This document shows, piece by piece, positions 9,703-21,281 of a stretch of DNA of 64,000 bases. Position numbers and translations under genes: made by a program. Positions within the stretch are counted from its first letter, which is position 1; the number at the start of each line of letters is the position of its first letter. The notes under the pieces were generated by a model. It was not told the origin of the DNA and made no database searches. It saw nothing but the letters and a program-made list of their open reading frames with translations. The stretch is from Phialophora verrucosa (lineage: Eukaryota; Ascomycota; Eurotiomycetes; Chaetothyriales; Herpotrichiellaceae), in contig MSED01000002.1 of the NCBI GenBank assembly GCA_002099365.1, positions 2,170,001 through 2,234,000 of the forward strand, in the 5' to 3' direction.

Positions 9703-12700
9703 TCAACCCGATACGCCCATCTGTCCAGGCCTGGTTTGATAACTGTGCCGTCCAACCGGTTGAGGTTGGGCACCGTGGCTACCCGAGCTGTCGGCGCTAC
9801 CAGCCCGATTGCGAGCGTACGGGCTGTTGGGACCGGTGAAATGGAAGTCGTTCGCAGGCGCAGACGTGGCCGAAGCCATGTTCTGAACAGGACGGACTGA
9901 GCTCTGCTTCTGCCATGCCGTAGCTTGGTACGGATCAACGTCCACTCGGGTCGCTACAGGGCCGACTGGCGTCGTTGCTGAGGCTGGGCTGCGAATAGGA
10001 GCATCAGCGGCTGAGGCGGTCTGTCTCTGGACCTGGCCTTTGGCAATGTGGCCATATCTGGATAGGATCTCTTTCGTCGTGAGTTCTGCTGATCCACCAT
10101 GGAGACCAGTGTCTGTCAGAATAGACTGCAAATCTTCAGGGACCTGTATGTATGTTCAGCTAGGATTGTCACATCATGGCATAACTCCGTTCTTACCTGA
10201 CAAAAGTAGTCATTGTACTCGATCAGAGTGTTGACTGCCTCGATAGCTAGAAAGCTCTCATCGACCTGGGGAACGTTGGGTCTTGCACCTGCTGCCTTTT
10301 CCTTCGCGTATAAGATGTTAGGCGCCATTACAGTGGCCAGGTTGTGAATGTCCATTTTGCTCCCAGACTCCTCGTCAACTTGAGAAAACGAGGCCGCCCA
10401 TTTGAGGAACGAGAACAACACTTCCATTGTATCACGATGGCTCTTTGGCATCAAACAGCAGGTGAGATGCAAGACTCGTCTCTGGCGCTCCTCGTCATCG
10501 ATCTTCTGAGATATGATGAAAAGCTTCTGCAGCTTGTACGTCAGCAACGGTTCCGGCATTTCTCTTAGAAATTTCTTGAGCAACGCGGCAACCTGGACGG
10601 GGTTCTCGCGGTTGAGATCTGGGGTCTGGTTTGAATCGATCGCCTCCGCAGCCTCTTTCAAGCGTTTGATGTTCCCGTTCTTTCTGAAGACACCTTCAAC
10701 CGACATATCCATCTGCTTCATTGCCGAGACGCAGTCATCCACGATTGCGGGAACCCGCAAGGCTCCAGGACCGACACCGTTGGTTGACTCTGCCCCTTCG
10801 CGCTCCACCAGAGTCTCTAGCGGTACGCCAAAGATGCCCTTCTTCTTCACCCCGCTGTCGCCACGCAGGGCACGACTGACTTTGCCCCAAAATGTCGGCT
10901 TGCGCTGTTCAATTAGGCCGAGCAAGTCCTCCAAGGTATATTCACCATCCAAAAGTGGCTGCATCGACAGCACTGCCACGTGTCGGACGATGAAGTATTC
11001 CAAGGCGGACAATTCTGAAAAGTATCGCTTGGTCCGAAGGGGGTTTTCGCCGCCTAGAAGGTCAGCTCCGGCACCAGATGTACCTCGTGAATGACCATTC
11101 ACTAGTCTTGGCTCGTTGCCGCGGTGGCCGATAAGATTCGTCCCAGCATGGCGGAAGGCATTAGGTCGTTGCTCCTTCGCTTGCTCAGCGGCGACAATTC
11201 TCGGAATGTCATCAAGGGTCAGACCCTCTTGATTGCCAAAAGTGAGTTCTGGTCTAACACGACCATCAAGATCCTTCTCCTGAACAATTTGGAAACCTCC
11301 GGGGTTTCGATTGTCCGGGCCATCATTACCCTCAGAACCTGGACGGACACCAGTCGGACCATAGAGTATCTTTGACTCTCGAGCTTTTCGGAATGTGGTG
11401 GACAGAGTACGTTCATTGCGTGTAGAGCGTAAACGCTTCATTTCGCCAACAGTCTGCTCCAATGAAGATTCTTGCTGACTCGAGGTGCCCGCATAGGAGC
11501 GAGATCGTGACCCCATCTTCTGTGTTGGTCTGAGCTGCTCACCAGCAGGAGTGACATGATGGCCCTCATTTGTATCGTAGGGCGTCAAATTTGGATCATC
11601 CGAGGTATGTGGCAGTGTACCGCCAGACTTGAGCACTTCCAGCAATCGGGCCAAAGCCACGCGGAGAAGGAAGACGTATTGCTGTAGTTTGGTGACATGT
11701 GCAAAGCCTGAGACGGTGTCAGGTGTTCGCCTCGCGTGGTCGACGCAGTAGACCTTCTCTTCTCTTTCATTGTACATTGCACTGCCAAGTTCGACGGTCA
11801 AGTCTCTTTGGCACACACTGCACGTCAAATGAGGAGGTCTCGCGTGCCATCTTCGCCCATAGATCATGACACACTCATCGTCAATGGGTTCCATGCACGC
11901 CGAGCAACAATCTGATTCTTGGCTTGCGAGTCCGGCGACACTCTCTTGCAGGTCGATCGATTTCATCTCTTGCTCTTTAATCGTCTCAAGGTCGGCTAGT
12001 TCATCCAAGAAGGCATGGAGGCCTTCGGGAGATCCTCTCTCCCGTTCAAGCTTCAACGCACCTTGAAGACCAATTCGAATGAGAAGCTTCAAGTAATGGG
12101 CCAGGCCAGTAACCAGGGATAGGAGTTCTTGAGTGACACCGAGCTTTCGCACGCCGGTCTCTTGGGTCTTAGAGAGAAGCGTGAAGAAAGCAACGACCTT
12201 CTTGCAAAGAAGTTTTGCTTCCCGGGCATAAGCAAGTTCTCTGAGTTCGGCATTGATGACCAGAGCTCCAAGCGTATCGATGGCGCCGAACAGAATGTCA
12301 ACATGCCAAATGAATTTGCGAGCCACGATCACACCGTCCACATATACCCCGTTGCTAACATGCAAAAGCATGTCAGATATGCAGGAAGCCGAGGATTCCT
12401 CAAAGGTAGAAAGCGTGCTCCAAATGCGGTAGACCTTGTCTTCCATTTTTTCTTCGTCCTCTTTGACAGCCTCTCGCTCATCTTCTGTGACGGGCGCAGT
12501 GATGTCTTTCTTAGTTCCCTCTGTTTCATTTTGCGCGAGTCGCACATTCCAGAATTTGTGTATCATGTAGCATTCGGGGTGCCAGTGTTGATTCTGTCCA
12601 TTGCGGAAAATCTCGACAAATTGTTTGAGAATAGCAGTCTGGCAACCATTGCACCGCTGCGCAAACTGGGTGGAGTAGTGGTAGTGACAATAGACCTTTG

Positions 12701-13331
12701 CGTCGTGTTCGTAGTAGCTGTCCTGAGCGCCGAAAACAGTTGGGCAAACCGAACAAGTAAAATGCTCAATATGGTATTTCCGATCCAGAGCCGTGATGTA
12801 AGAACCTCGTAAAGCGCCGCCGCATTCAAAACAGAGCAAATCAAGACGCCGAAAATAATCCGTCTCGCAAAGAGGAAATTGGCCAGAGCCATCTTCTGCA
12901 TCGACGGGGAAGAATTTGGAGGCCACAATCTGACCGCAGTCGGCGCATTTGAAACAGTCAAGATGGAACGTCCCTCCTAGCGCACGTACGAACTGACCGG
13001 TCAGCGCTTCGCCACACTTCTTGCACTGCCGCACTCTGGAATCTGACGACTTCCCGTTGCTGCCATTAGTTCTTGACCGGCTGCGCTCGTTCGGGCCACC
13101 AAGTGATCGCTTTCGCCCAGTTCGACTGTCGGAAGAATATCTGCCGTCGCTCTCATAAGGGGCGTCATTCGCATTTGAATTCGGGTTTCCATTTGCTTGA
13201 TTTGGTGGATTGTACGTGTACTGACCGTTGGGGTTTTGCGGAGCAAGTTCGGTCGGGTTCCTAGGAGCACCTATGATGTATCTTGTTGTTCCGGAGTTGC
13301 CCTGGTGCAGCTCGTCAAGCGGAGCCGCCAT
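9703..13331 (-). CDS. LRG1: LIM-domain Rho GTPase-activating protein (Lrg1-like)
   Basis: Two exons, 10197-13331 and 9703-10143, with a 53-nt intron (GTAAGA..ACAG) between the codons of YFCQ and VPEDLQ; product 1191 aa. Four LIM-type zinc motifs are visible: CKKCGEAL (about residue 103), CFECGGAL (170), CNGCQTAI (230) and, after a long helical spacer, CCSACMEP (about 500). The RhoGAP domain (about 860-1040) shows GVFRKNGNIKRL with the arginine finger, and ALLKKFLREMPEPLL. In yeast Lrg1 acts on Rho1 in cell-wall glucan synthesis and mating; in moulds the homologue affects tip growth. The N-terminal 100 residues and the last 130 after the GAP domain are low complexity (Asn, Ser, Gln rich). The LIM-GAP order separates it from Bem3/Rga-type proteins, though Rga1 also has LIM domains. 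Confidence 0.93.
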
Positions 13332-14563
13332 GCTTGGTACTCGCGCTCAGTGCGTGCATGTAGTTGTTGCAGCAGGCTTAGTGAACATGGACAACCCTGG
13401 GGTCAGTTCCAAGATAGCGCCTAGTTCAACCGAATCCCAAGGTAGCGAACGACTTTCTTTGTATGACAATGTGGTGTCCGTCTCTTGTTGCAAGTAGTGA
13501 CAAGTCCATGCGCAGGTGCGTCAGGAAATTCGTGAGGGAGGAAGAAGAGGCAGAAGATCGTGTAGGATGGCTCCGATAAGTTGTCGTTATCAATGGGAAC
13601 TGGTCCTATGATCAAAATGTGCCGGCCTCGTCGCAATTTGATGATAACAACAGGCGTGTTCGGCCAAGATTCTGCTGGTATCACCACAGCAGGCGCGGGC
13701 AAGGCTCGGAGAGCGCAGTGGAGAAGAAGGGAGAACTGTAGGTAGGACAAGGAGGAATCGAGGCAGATGAGACGCGTTGCGGAGGGTACTAGGAGTTGTA
13801 GCACGGTCCGGCTAAGTGAATGCGCAACAGGACCATAAACAGTTTGACGAAGGAGACCTGACGTGCCAGTACGTGAGTCGAGAAAACGGAGGCTTGTCAG
13901 ATCGGATTAGGATTCATGCGTCGAAGGATGAGGATGTGACGGGGCGTGAATTCGTCGACGGGACATGGACAAAGCCACTCCAAATTTAGCAAAGCCTCAA
14001 TCAGGGCCATCGGAGAATTACCATAATCACGTGATCCCACGCTAGCAGCACTACCAGCGCTCTTGCGAGCTTCAGCCGTTGCCATGTTCTCAGTGTGTGT
14101 TGAAAGAGGCAGGATTGCCGGGTACTGACGACTGATGTACTGGTTGTCGCCTGTTGCAAGGAGCTGTGTTACTGTTGTAGCTGAAGGTGAAGGATGAGAC
14201 AGAAGCTGATGTGGAGAAGGTTGAGAGACGTTGAAGCCAGGTTCAAGAAGGACAAAGGAGGACAACAGAACAGCTACAGTTGATGTTGGTCGCTTCACCC
14301 GCATTACATTTGGACGTGAGGTTTCCCCGACTCACCCTACAACTGAGAGTGTAATTCGTGGGGAACTCACGCCGTCGTCGCTAGGCCGATAGAAGGCCAA
14401 CGCAATTTGTGACGAGCAGGACTGATTCTCCTTGTGGACGGTAGACAACTGCCCCATCAACGTGTTTGACGTGTTTAGAATGAGCAAATGCCAATATGTA
14501 CCATTACCATTATCATTAAGTAAGCTTTTCAGGTATAAGAGGGCAGGCTTCCAGGCCAGACTG
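13332..14563. other. upstream region of the LIM-RhoGAP gene
   Basis: 1.2 kb between two minus-strand genes, holding one doubtful short ORF (listed separately) and no other clear coding signal. Confidence 0.4.
13897..14085 (-). CDS. possible 62-aa small protein or upstream ORF
   Basis: A minus-strand ORF starting MATAEARKSAGSAASVGSRD and ending RRMNPNPI. It includes a hydrophobic stretch (ALIEALLNLEWLCPCP) with two cysteines. I recognise no family. It sits about 560 nt upstream of the LIM-RhoGAP start on the same strand, so it may be a leader ORF, a separate small gene or chance. Confidence 0.22.
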   Translation of the reverse strand: MATAEARKSAGSAASVGSRDYGNSPMALIEALLNLEWLCPCPVDEFTPRHILILRRMNPNPI

Positions 14564-15040
14564 TCACTCCTTCTTCTCCGTCTCAAACTTCTTTGCAACT
14601 CTGACATACACGATCCCATCTTTCACCTCAACCTTCAAGCTTTCAGGGTCGGCCTGCGCAGGGAAGGTGACAGATCGTTCAAAGGGACCTTCGTGTCTTT
14701 CCTTATGAAGGGTCCTTAAGATCTTGCTTTCCGTCTCGCCAAAAGTTGGAATCGATGTTGTCGCCAGCTTTCCACGGATGAAGATGGTGGTACCGTCGAC
14801 CCATTCGACCAGAATATCATCTCCAGATCTTGCCCCCGGGACATTTCCGATCAGAAGCCATCCAGACGCATCTCCGTCAATTTCGAAGATGTCGAATTTC
14901 GGTGCTTGCACTCCACGGTGGGAGGGCAAACCGTCGATATTGTAGTAGGCATCGCCCGCGTGCTTGAGTTTAGCTCGCAGAGAATGGACGTCGACCAGAG
15001 AGATATGGTGAGGATGAAGAAGACACTCGAGAGTTGACAT
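14564..15040 (-). CDS. small heat-shock protein (Hsp20/alpha-crystallin fold), copy 1
   Basis: Single exon, 158 aa. The middle and C-terminal part fits an alpha-crystallin domain: GWLLIGNVPGARSGDDILVEW, TTIFIRGKL, then RSVTFPAQADPESLKVEVKDG followed by IVYVRVAKK, which is the usual last pair of beta strands. Such proteins are ATP-independent holdases. The N-terminal 60 residues (MSTLECLLHPHH...) are unlike those of the neighbouring paralogue. The C-terminal I-x-I tail is not obvious; the protein ends in a charged run. It is divergent from the second Hsp20-type gene. A two-unit heat-shock element (15267-15274) lies about 230 nt upstream. The domain is atypical and could be an Hsp20-like fold in a non-chaperone. 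Confidence 0.78.
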   Translation of the reverse strand: MSTLECLLHPHHISLVDVHSLRAKLKHAGDAYYNIDGLPSHRGVQAPKFDIFEIDGDASGWLLIGNVPGARSGDDILVEWVDGTTIFIRGKLATTSIPTFGETESKILRTLHKERHEGPFERSVTFPAQADPESLKVEVKDGIVYVRVAKKFETEKKE

Positions 15041-15266
15041 TGTGGAGTATCGAAGATCTTTGTTTGGCTGTGAGGAGGCTAGTGGTACTCGTACTGGTAT
15101 TGGGCTTGAACTGTTGTTCTGTTGTTGTTGTTCGGTTTGATCGCTTCACGAGGGGAGAAGCGCAGAAAAACACCTCCTCACATCGTTTTCTTTAAGCTTA
15201 CCTACCTGCGGACATTCTCGCGCTGCTTCGTATGAACAGGTGTTCAAGCCAGTGCGATTTCAGCCA

Positions 15267-15274
15267 GAATCTTC
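15267..15274. promoter_or_regulatory. candidate heat-shock element
   Basis: GAATCTTC, a head-to-head nGAAnnTTCn pair, 227 nt upstream of the minus-strand Hsp20 start. Two units is weaker than the usual three or more. Confidence 0.35.
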
Positions 15275-15600
15275 TCCGTGGTCATTGAGGCGACAGTAAC
15301 CGGGGAAATCCATCGCTCTCAGCCGCTCTCGTCCTCACAATGAAGCTAATCCGTGAGTCGTTCCACCTCATCGAAAATCGTGCGATTGTCACACCGGCAG
15401 ATGATCTCTTCTTCCAACGCCAAGGAGAAACCTCTGCTTCGGTTTTCACATGCGGCCAAACAATACACCCTGAGTTCAACGAGAAATGTCGCTCGTTCTG
15501 CGGGTGAAGCAGTCATATGACAAGCAGAAAAGGCAGGCCGTCGGATGGAGGTCGCTGATCATGGTACGATTTTGAAAGGCAATGCGGGTTAAAAAGCGCA

Positions 15601-15608
15601 GAAGCTTC
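15601..15608. promoter_or_regulatory. candidate heat-shock element
   Basis: GAAGCTTC, a perfect GAAnnTTC palindrome roughly midway between the divergent Hsp20-type genes. Confidence 0.3.
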
Positions 15609-16151
15609 CTAAAACTCGTCTTGGCAAGGAGCTAGTTGCTTGCTGAAGCTGTCTGGGGTTGTAATGACAGCTGCAAGTACGAGCTCGCAGCTACAGCCTC
15701 ACTCTTGCCGTCTTCTTCTCTATCCTTCTCAGGTCCTGGTGTTCGCGCTTTGCATCTACTCGTGAGTTGCATGAAGGCAGGGATCGAAGATCAGCAGACA
15801 TGGATCTGTCCATTGGCCTCACAACATCCATTATCTCAAACGGACTGTCCCTGCGTAGTTCGACGAGCTCAGAGTTGGCCCCGCCAAGCAACGTAATCAA
15901 TATACATGCGTGCGGTATTGACGACCACTTAAGATTTGGATGTCACTCCACACCTGCATCCCCCAGTTTGCATGGTCTGATGAGGTGAGCTCTCCTCCCC
16001 TTGCAGTCATGCGATGGATATCCAATGACCTCCTTCTCACAGCATCTGAACTCTGCATCTCGCGTCCAAAAGGCGGGCCGATAGGAGCTTTCCCCTGTCC
16101 GTGCGAGCTTATTCGGCTGTCGTCGGAAAGGTAACAGGTGGCCCAACCCTG

Positions 16152-16159
16152 TTCAAGAA
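16152..16159. promoter_or_regulatory. candidate heat-shock element
   Basis: TTCAAGAA, a tail-to-tail TTCnnGAA pair, 343 nt upstream of the plus-strand Hsp20 start. Confidence 0.3.
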
Positions 16160-16501
16160 ATGCGCCCGGGACGATGGCCTTGGGCCCAAGCACAGTCAGG
16201 AAGCTCGAGGGCGTGCCCATGGCATCATTTGTCGGCATATGTCGAACCGAGCACGAGGAGCGCGACCTAGACCGCCAGATAGATCAACCAGCTCCCGAAT
16301 AGAGGTAGGTAAATAAATACGCCCGCGCCCCTCTCCGTTTCTCAAAGGTCTTCTTCGCTATCCAACTCCGATTTCACACAAGAAGAGATCATCACTCAAA
16401 AGCGAAATACCCAAGCAGCACCTTTTTCAAAGGCGATCATTACGGCAGCCCAGTTCGACCTTCGAACCCCAACCGGTCCACGACAAAATATCGTCGACGC
16501 A

Positions 16502-17130
16502 ATGGCCTACGCATATGTAAGTAGCTCCTTCTCCCCAAAATGTGGCATTACCAACACCGGTCATCTAGCCACAAGGGGTCTGTCTGTCCACACTCTCAGC
16601 TTCAGGTGAACGCGAGGCGGCTTCTAACCCTTTTGCAGTACTATGACTACCCTCCCCCTCTAGTGGACAACCCTCATGAGCGCCACCATCAGCATCAATC
16701 TCTCGTTCAGTACCTGGCGCGCCGACACCCGCGGCCAGAGGACCACCCCAACCAACCCGACCTGGACTTCCGTGATGCTATCAAGGAATACCTCATCGAA
16801 GTGGAAGTCCCGGGCATCAAGAAGCCCGACGAAATCACCGTCACCTGGACTGGCCACCGCGCTTTGCTCCTCACAGGAAAGGTCGAGAGACCAGATTACG
16901 GCGCACCCGAGAACGCGAAGGTCGAGGAAGAACAACCCACACAATCAGCTGGTGGAGTCCATCTACTTGTCGGGGAAAGGAGGATTGGTCCGTTTAGACG
17001 GTATATCAACTTTCCAACAGATGTGGAGAATGTGAGCGTTACGCTAGAGGCCGGCGTGTTGAAGATCAGGGCTCCGAAGAAGGGATTCTCGGAGCTGGCG
17101 AAGGCAACCGTGGACGTCAAGCACGAGTGA
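16502..17130 (+). CDS. small heat-shock protein (Hsp20/alpha-crystallin), copy 2
   Basis: Two exons: 16502-16516 encodes only MAYAY, then a 122-nt intron (GTAAGT..TTGCAG), then 16639-17130; product 168 aa, phase 0. The alpha-crystallin domain spans about residues 60-160: YLIEVEVPGIKKPDEITVTW, ALLLTGKVERP, RRIGPFRRYINFPTDVENV, and the closing VSVTLEAGVLKIRAPK with the typical G-x-L-x-I pattern. The N-terminus is rich in Tyr, Pro and His, typical of disordered sHSP N-terminal arms. Function: holdase for unfolding proteins under stress. Its partner is the divergent paralogue on the minus strand; the two share little sequence outside the beta-sandwich, so the duplication is old or they arose separately. 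The five-residue first exon is unusual but both splice sites are strong. Confidence 0.87.
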
Positions 17131-17624
17131 GTGTTCACAAGACTTCTGCTATGTATCTAGCTTGAGCAGTATGGAAAGAGGCTAATGTTGATGCGATGTT
17201 GAGTGAACACACCAGTAAAAAGCATACCTTCCCGATCTTGAATACATTTGCAGGCCTCTAATGATATCGGGTTTGGTTTCTTTGACGGATCGTGATTGGC
17301 TCTTCTTAGCCGAGTCTTTTGGAAGAGGCAGCGAGGCTAGGGAGATGGAGGCTGTCGGCACTGGTCGGTCGAGATCTTGGAGGAGTTTCAGAACACTTAT
17401 AGGTACACTCGGCCTGAATGAAATGTTTATTGCTCTCAGCACAGCTTGCCAGTAGAGAAGCTATGAAGCGTCTTTCAGTTAAGAACATGGTTCACATGGC
17501 TTTCTCGATCTCGCACATCCAAGCGGATTGGCCCAAGACTAATACACACTTCAAACATTTATGCAAACTGCATGACCTGCACACTGGTCCATGTCCCCTG
17601 GCTCTTATTTGACCTTTGGCAATG
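17131..17624. other. convergent intergenic region
   Basis: Between the 3' ends of the plus-strand Hsp20 and the minus-strand RBR ligase. No coding signal recognised. Confidence 0.45.
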
Positions 17625-18949
17625 CTAGTAGTCTCGTCTGCATCTGGTGCATACCCGCGTTTCACAACCATCGCACCGCCACAAAAAGAAGTCACTCTCC
17701 CAATGGCAGTCTGAACAAATAGGAGATCCCCCGATATGACGCAGGATGATTCGAGTCCAATCAGTGTGGCGGCAAGGTCCTTCATTGCGCAGCTCCGCAA
17801 CAGCACGCTCCACGTCGGCAGGCTGCCCCTGGTGCTCAGCCAGGCGCCCAGCGACCACGACAGCACGTTCAACAAGACGATCCTCAAGCCAGCCTTCGCA
17901 TAGACACGTCTTCCAAGTCTGACCGCATTCGTAGCAGAATTCGGCCCCGCAGAAGCACCTGGGGTCGAGTCAGTCTTGACTCGGTGTGGCCGTACAGGTG
18001 AGAAGACATACCTCATATGATTGCAGCCATGAGATATGATAATGACTCTGTGACAGACCTTACACGTCGCTGACCCGTTGTCCCGCTGCCACTGTTCGAA
18101 GGCCTCGTCATTCGCAGTCTCACAATCATCCCCTTCGTGAAACTCAGCTTTGCATCGAGCGCAGGTGTTCTTCTGGCAGGTAGAACAGGCGGCCTTTGTT
18201 TCGTGGATCGCGTCGGGTGCGATGAAAGCAGAACACCCCGGGTCATGGCAATACGTCTTGTCTTGGGTCTCGTATTCGACAATTTTGGCTTCCACTGCCG
18301 AGATGGCGTTGGCTCCAACTAGAGCAGAGACGCCGGGATGGTCCAGCAAAATGCTTGGAGTTTGCCCGCAGCATCGGACAGGATAATTGTTCTCATTCTT
18401 CGCAGCCAGATCAAGCGCCGCCGCAAGGCAGCCGCGGCACCAAGCGTGATTGCAGTCACCGACTTCGGTCGTCTGAGAGTAGACCGTATCTATCATGCAG
18501 ACGGAGCATTCCCTAGGCGCATGTTCTTCATCGAGCTTCAAGCATTCAATGTAGGTCAGTAGGTTTGTACAACCATTGGGATCCATGCGATCGTCGTCAT
18601 AATACCCATCTAGTCCGTCTCCTCTAAGAGCGCGTTGTTCGGGTGTTCCGTCAAACTCTTCTCTCACAGCAGTGTCGTTTGAAGTGGCAGCTTCCTCCCC
18701 GAGCAGCGTATCAACCTCGCGGCAGTCTGAAAGCATCGCCTGATACATGCTCCGCTGGATTCGCTGGTCGGTCCGGAACTTGTCCAGTTCAATTGTCTCT
18801 TCGCGAAGGAGGTGCAAAGCAGCTGCGCGATCGTTCAACACTGCGATCTCGCCAGGGTCTGTGAGTGCTAGCAAAGCTTCCTCAATGTCCTCGATCTCCA
18901 ATGCCAGGGCCAGACGGGCATTGGCGGTGTCGCATTCGACAGCCTCCAT
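17625..18949 (-). CDS. RBR (RING-IBR-RING) E3 ubiquitin ligase
   Basis: Two exons, 18012-18949 and 17625-17958, joined across a 53-nt intron (GTATGT..CCCAG) inside the codon for Arg of NHMRCFCG; product 423 aa. RING1 begins CSVCMIDTVYSQ with the following CNHAWCRGC (about residue 145-175); the IBR holds CHDPGCSAFIAP and CARCKAEFH; RING2/Rcat is CKVCHRVIIISHGCNHMRC, then CGAEFCYECG. The Cys of HGCNHM aligns with the catalytic cysteine that forms the ubiquitin thioester in RBR ligases. The C-terminus carries an extra Cys/His cluster (CSDCHWES, CDGCETRVCTRC) that looks like another zinc finger. An N-terminal helical region precedes RING1. Substrate unknown. Without splicing the ORF loses RING2, so the intron is well supported. 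Confidence 0.92.
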
Positions 18950-19889
18950 GGTTGCTGTCGGTCATCAGTGAGAGGCTGGAAAATCCTAAGATTCTGGCGC
19001 CAACCTTGTCTTTCCGAGTCCAGAGCACCCTTGAGATCTTGCTCACAAGGACTGAAGGATGGACCTTGTTGTGTCGCCATTCCTTCGCACCGACGGGAAG
19101 CAAATTGCCACCTTTACGCTGCAAAAAATCTGGTCATAGTCAAGAGGACCGAGACTACCGGGACTTCGGAGGCAGTGATAGAAGTTCTCTAATCCCTTGG
19201 CAGGCTTTTTCCCTACAACAATCTGAGTGAGGCTTGAGAGATATGTAACTGGCAGTGAAGTGAACAATCCCGGTAGCCTCCGTTGTCAGTGAAGTGATAC
19301 CAGCACCCAGTAGCCGCCGTTATCAATGAAGCTCACCACCACTACAATTCTACTACTATCCTGTGTACGCGACCGTCCTCTTCAACCTCGCCCTGAGTTA
19401 CGGCCCAATCTCCTGAGAGCATATTCGTCTGGAACAAGCAGTGAGAAGGTTGTCGCGTCAGCTGGCAAGATTGAATATCCATCGCGCAGAGCCTTGCCCA
19501 CGTAAAAGCCAATGCTCATCGGCTCGTTGACCATGGACGTTACTAGTTGGATGCATACATATAGTCAGGCTGAGGATGAGAAGTGAGAATGCCTCGCAGC
19601 GTCCTGATGTTCAATGTTGACTTCAAGCTCCAATGGTCAGTGACCTTTAGTGGATCCCAATTAGCTTCGCCCCGGGAGTCCCTGAACACATCCGAAGTGG
19701 CACGATTCTCCACACAGAATTTTGGGGATCTTCAACATGTCAATCAACAAAACAGTCGCCTCCTGCGCCTTGGAGTCTTGCGCCTGATTAGTATTCTAAG
19801 CTCAAGCAGATTGTGTATAAACTGAGCTCTAGTCTGTTTCTTCGATCCTCGAGAAAACCTTGCCATTCTAATTGCACTAGAAGTGAAAA
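18950..19889. promoter_or_regulatory. divergent intergenic region
   Basis: 940 nt between the divergent RBR ligase and acetyl-CoA acetyltransferase genes. No convincing ORF or defined element. Confidence 0.4.
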
Positions 19890-21281
19890 ATGTCTGCCAA
19901 CGGTGTCAACGGTGTCCCGCACCAGAAACCTTCGCTCCCGCCGGTCTACATTGTCGCTGTCGCGCGAACACCAGTGGGCTCATTCCTTGGGTAGGAGCTA
20001 TTCGGCCGGCAATACAGTGTCGGTGCTGACATCTCTAGCTCATTATCATCCCTGACAGCGCCTCAGCTTGGTTCACACGCCATCAAATGTATGCGTTCCC
20101 CTCACCGCTCCGCAACGCATACAGCGAACTGACAGAGTGTAGCTGCCCTCGAAAGAGTACCAGAGATCAAGCCTCAGGATGTGCAAGAAGTTTTCTTTGG
20201 CAATGTCTTGTCTGCGAAGTGAGCTGGTACCTGTGTTTTCCTCTGTTTGCAATCTTAACAACCTAATAGTATCGGCCAAAACCCCGCCCGTCAATGCGCC
20301 CTCGGAGCTGGCCTCGAGGACTCGACTGTCTGCACAACCATCAACAAGGTCTGCGCATCCAGTGTCAAAGCCATCGTTCTCGGAACGCAAACGATCATGA
20401 CTGGAAACGCGGACATCGTCGTGGCAGGCGGCGCAGAATCCATGTCCAACTGCCCACATTACCTCCCCAACATGCGAAATGGCGCCAAATTTGGCAACCA
20501 GACACTGGTAGATGGTGTGCTAAGAGACGGTCTGTCAGATGCATATGGGAAGCAAGAGCACATGGGTCTCCAGGGTGAGGAGTGCGCGCGGGACCACGAC
20601 TTCAATCGAGAACAGCAGGACGAATATGCTATCCGATCGTACCAACGAGCACAAGCTGCGCAGAAGGATGGGCTGTTTGACTTCGAGATTGCTCCTATCA
20701 CGTTGCCTGGTGTTAGAGGAAAGCCTGGCGTCACGGTCGACAAGGACGACGAACCGAAGAATTTGAACATCGAGAAGCTTCGCTCAATGAAGCCCGCTTT
20801 CATTCCCAATGGAGGCACCGTGACTGCTCCCAACGCCTCACCTCTTAACGACGGTGCCGCAGCGGTTGTGCTTGTTTCGGAAGCCAAGCTAAAGGAACTC
20901 AATATCAAGCCTTTGGCAAAGATTCTGGGTTGGGGCGACGCTGCCAAACAGCCGAGCAAATTCACCACCGCCCCAGCTCTGGCAATTCCCAAGGCTCTGA
21001 AACATGCCGGCGTCAACCAAGGTGACGTGGACGCATTCGAGATCAACGAGGCATTCAGCGTTGTGGCGCTCGCCAACATGAAGCTGCTGGGGCTCGATGC
21101 TGAGAAGGTCAACGTCCATGGTGGTGCTGTCGCTATTGGCCATCCTCTGGGAGCCTCCGGTGCAAGAATCATTGCTACACTCTTGGGCGTTTTGAAGGCC
21201 AAGAAAGGCAAGATTGGCTGCGTCGGTATCTGCAATGGCGGTGGCGGTGCCAGCGCACTGGTGCTTGAGTCTTTGATGTAA
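19890..21281 (+). CDS. ERG10: acetyl-CoA C-acetyltransferase (acetoacetyl-CoA thiolase)
   Basis: Condenses two acetyl-CoA to acetoacetyl-CoA, the first step of the mevalonate/ergosterol pathway. Four exons: 19890-19990, 20039-20088, 20143-20218 and 20270-21281, all introns 48-54 nt with consistent phase; 412 aa. Thiolase marks: VYIVAVARTPVGSFLG at the N-terminus, nucleophilic Cys about residue 104 in INKVCASSVKAI, GGAESMSNCP, NEAFSVVALANM, the catalytic His in AIGHPLGASGAR and the second catalytic Cys in CVGICNGGGGAS. The protein ends SLM with no SKL-type peroxisomal signal and has no presequence, which favours the cytosolic Erg10 form over the peroxisomal or mitochondrial thiolases. The Asn-Gly-Val repeat in MSANGVNGV is a short unstructured lead-in. 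Confidence 0.95.

Larger units (their letters stand above)
15041..16501. promoter_or_regulatory. shared divergent promoter of two Hsp20-type genes
   Basis: 1.46 kb with no supported gene. It carries three two-unit heat-shock-element matches: GAAnnTTC at 15267-15274 and 15601-15608, and TTCnnGAA at 16152-16159. About 0.7 such matches would be expected by chance at this length, so enrichment is modest. An AT-rich AAATAAATA tract (16311-16319) could serve as a TATA-like element for the plus-strand gene. Confidence 0.4.

Noticed and set aside
12129..12812. 227-aa ORF antisense to the LIM-RhoGAP gene
   Set aside because: Lies entirely over LIM domains read clearly on the other strand.
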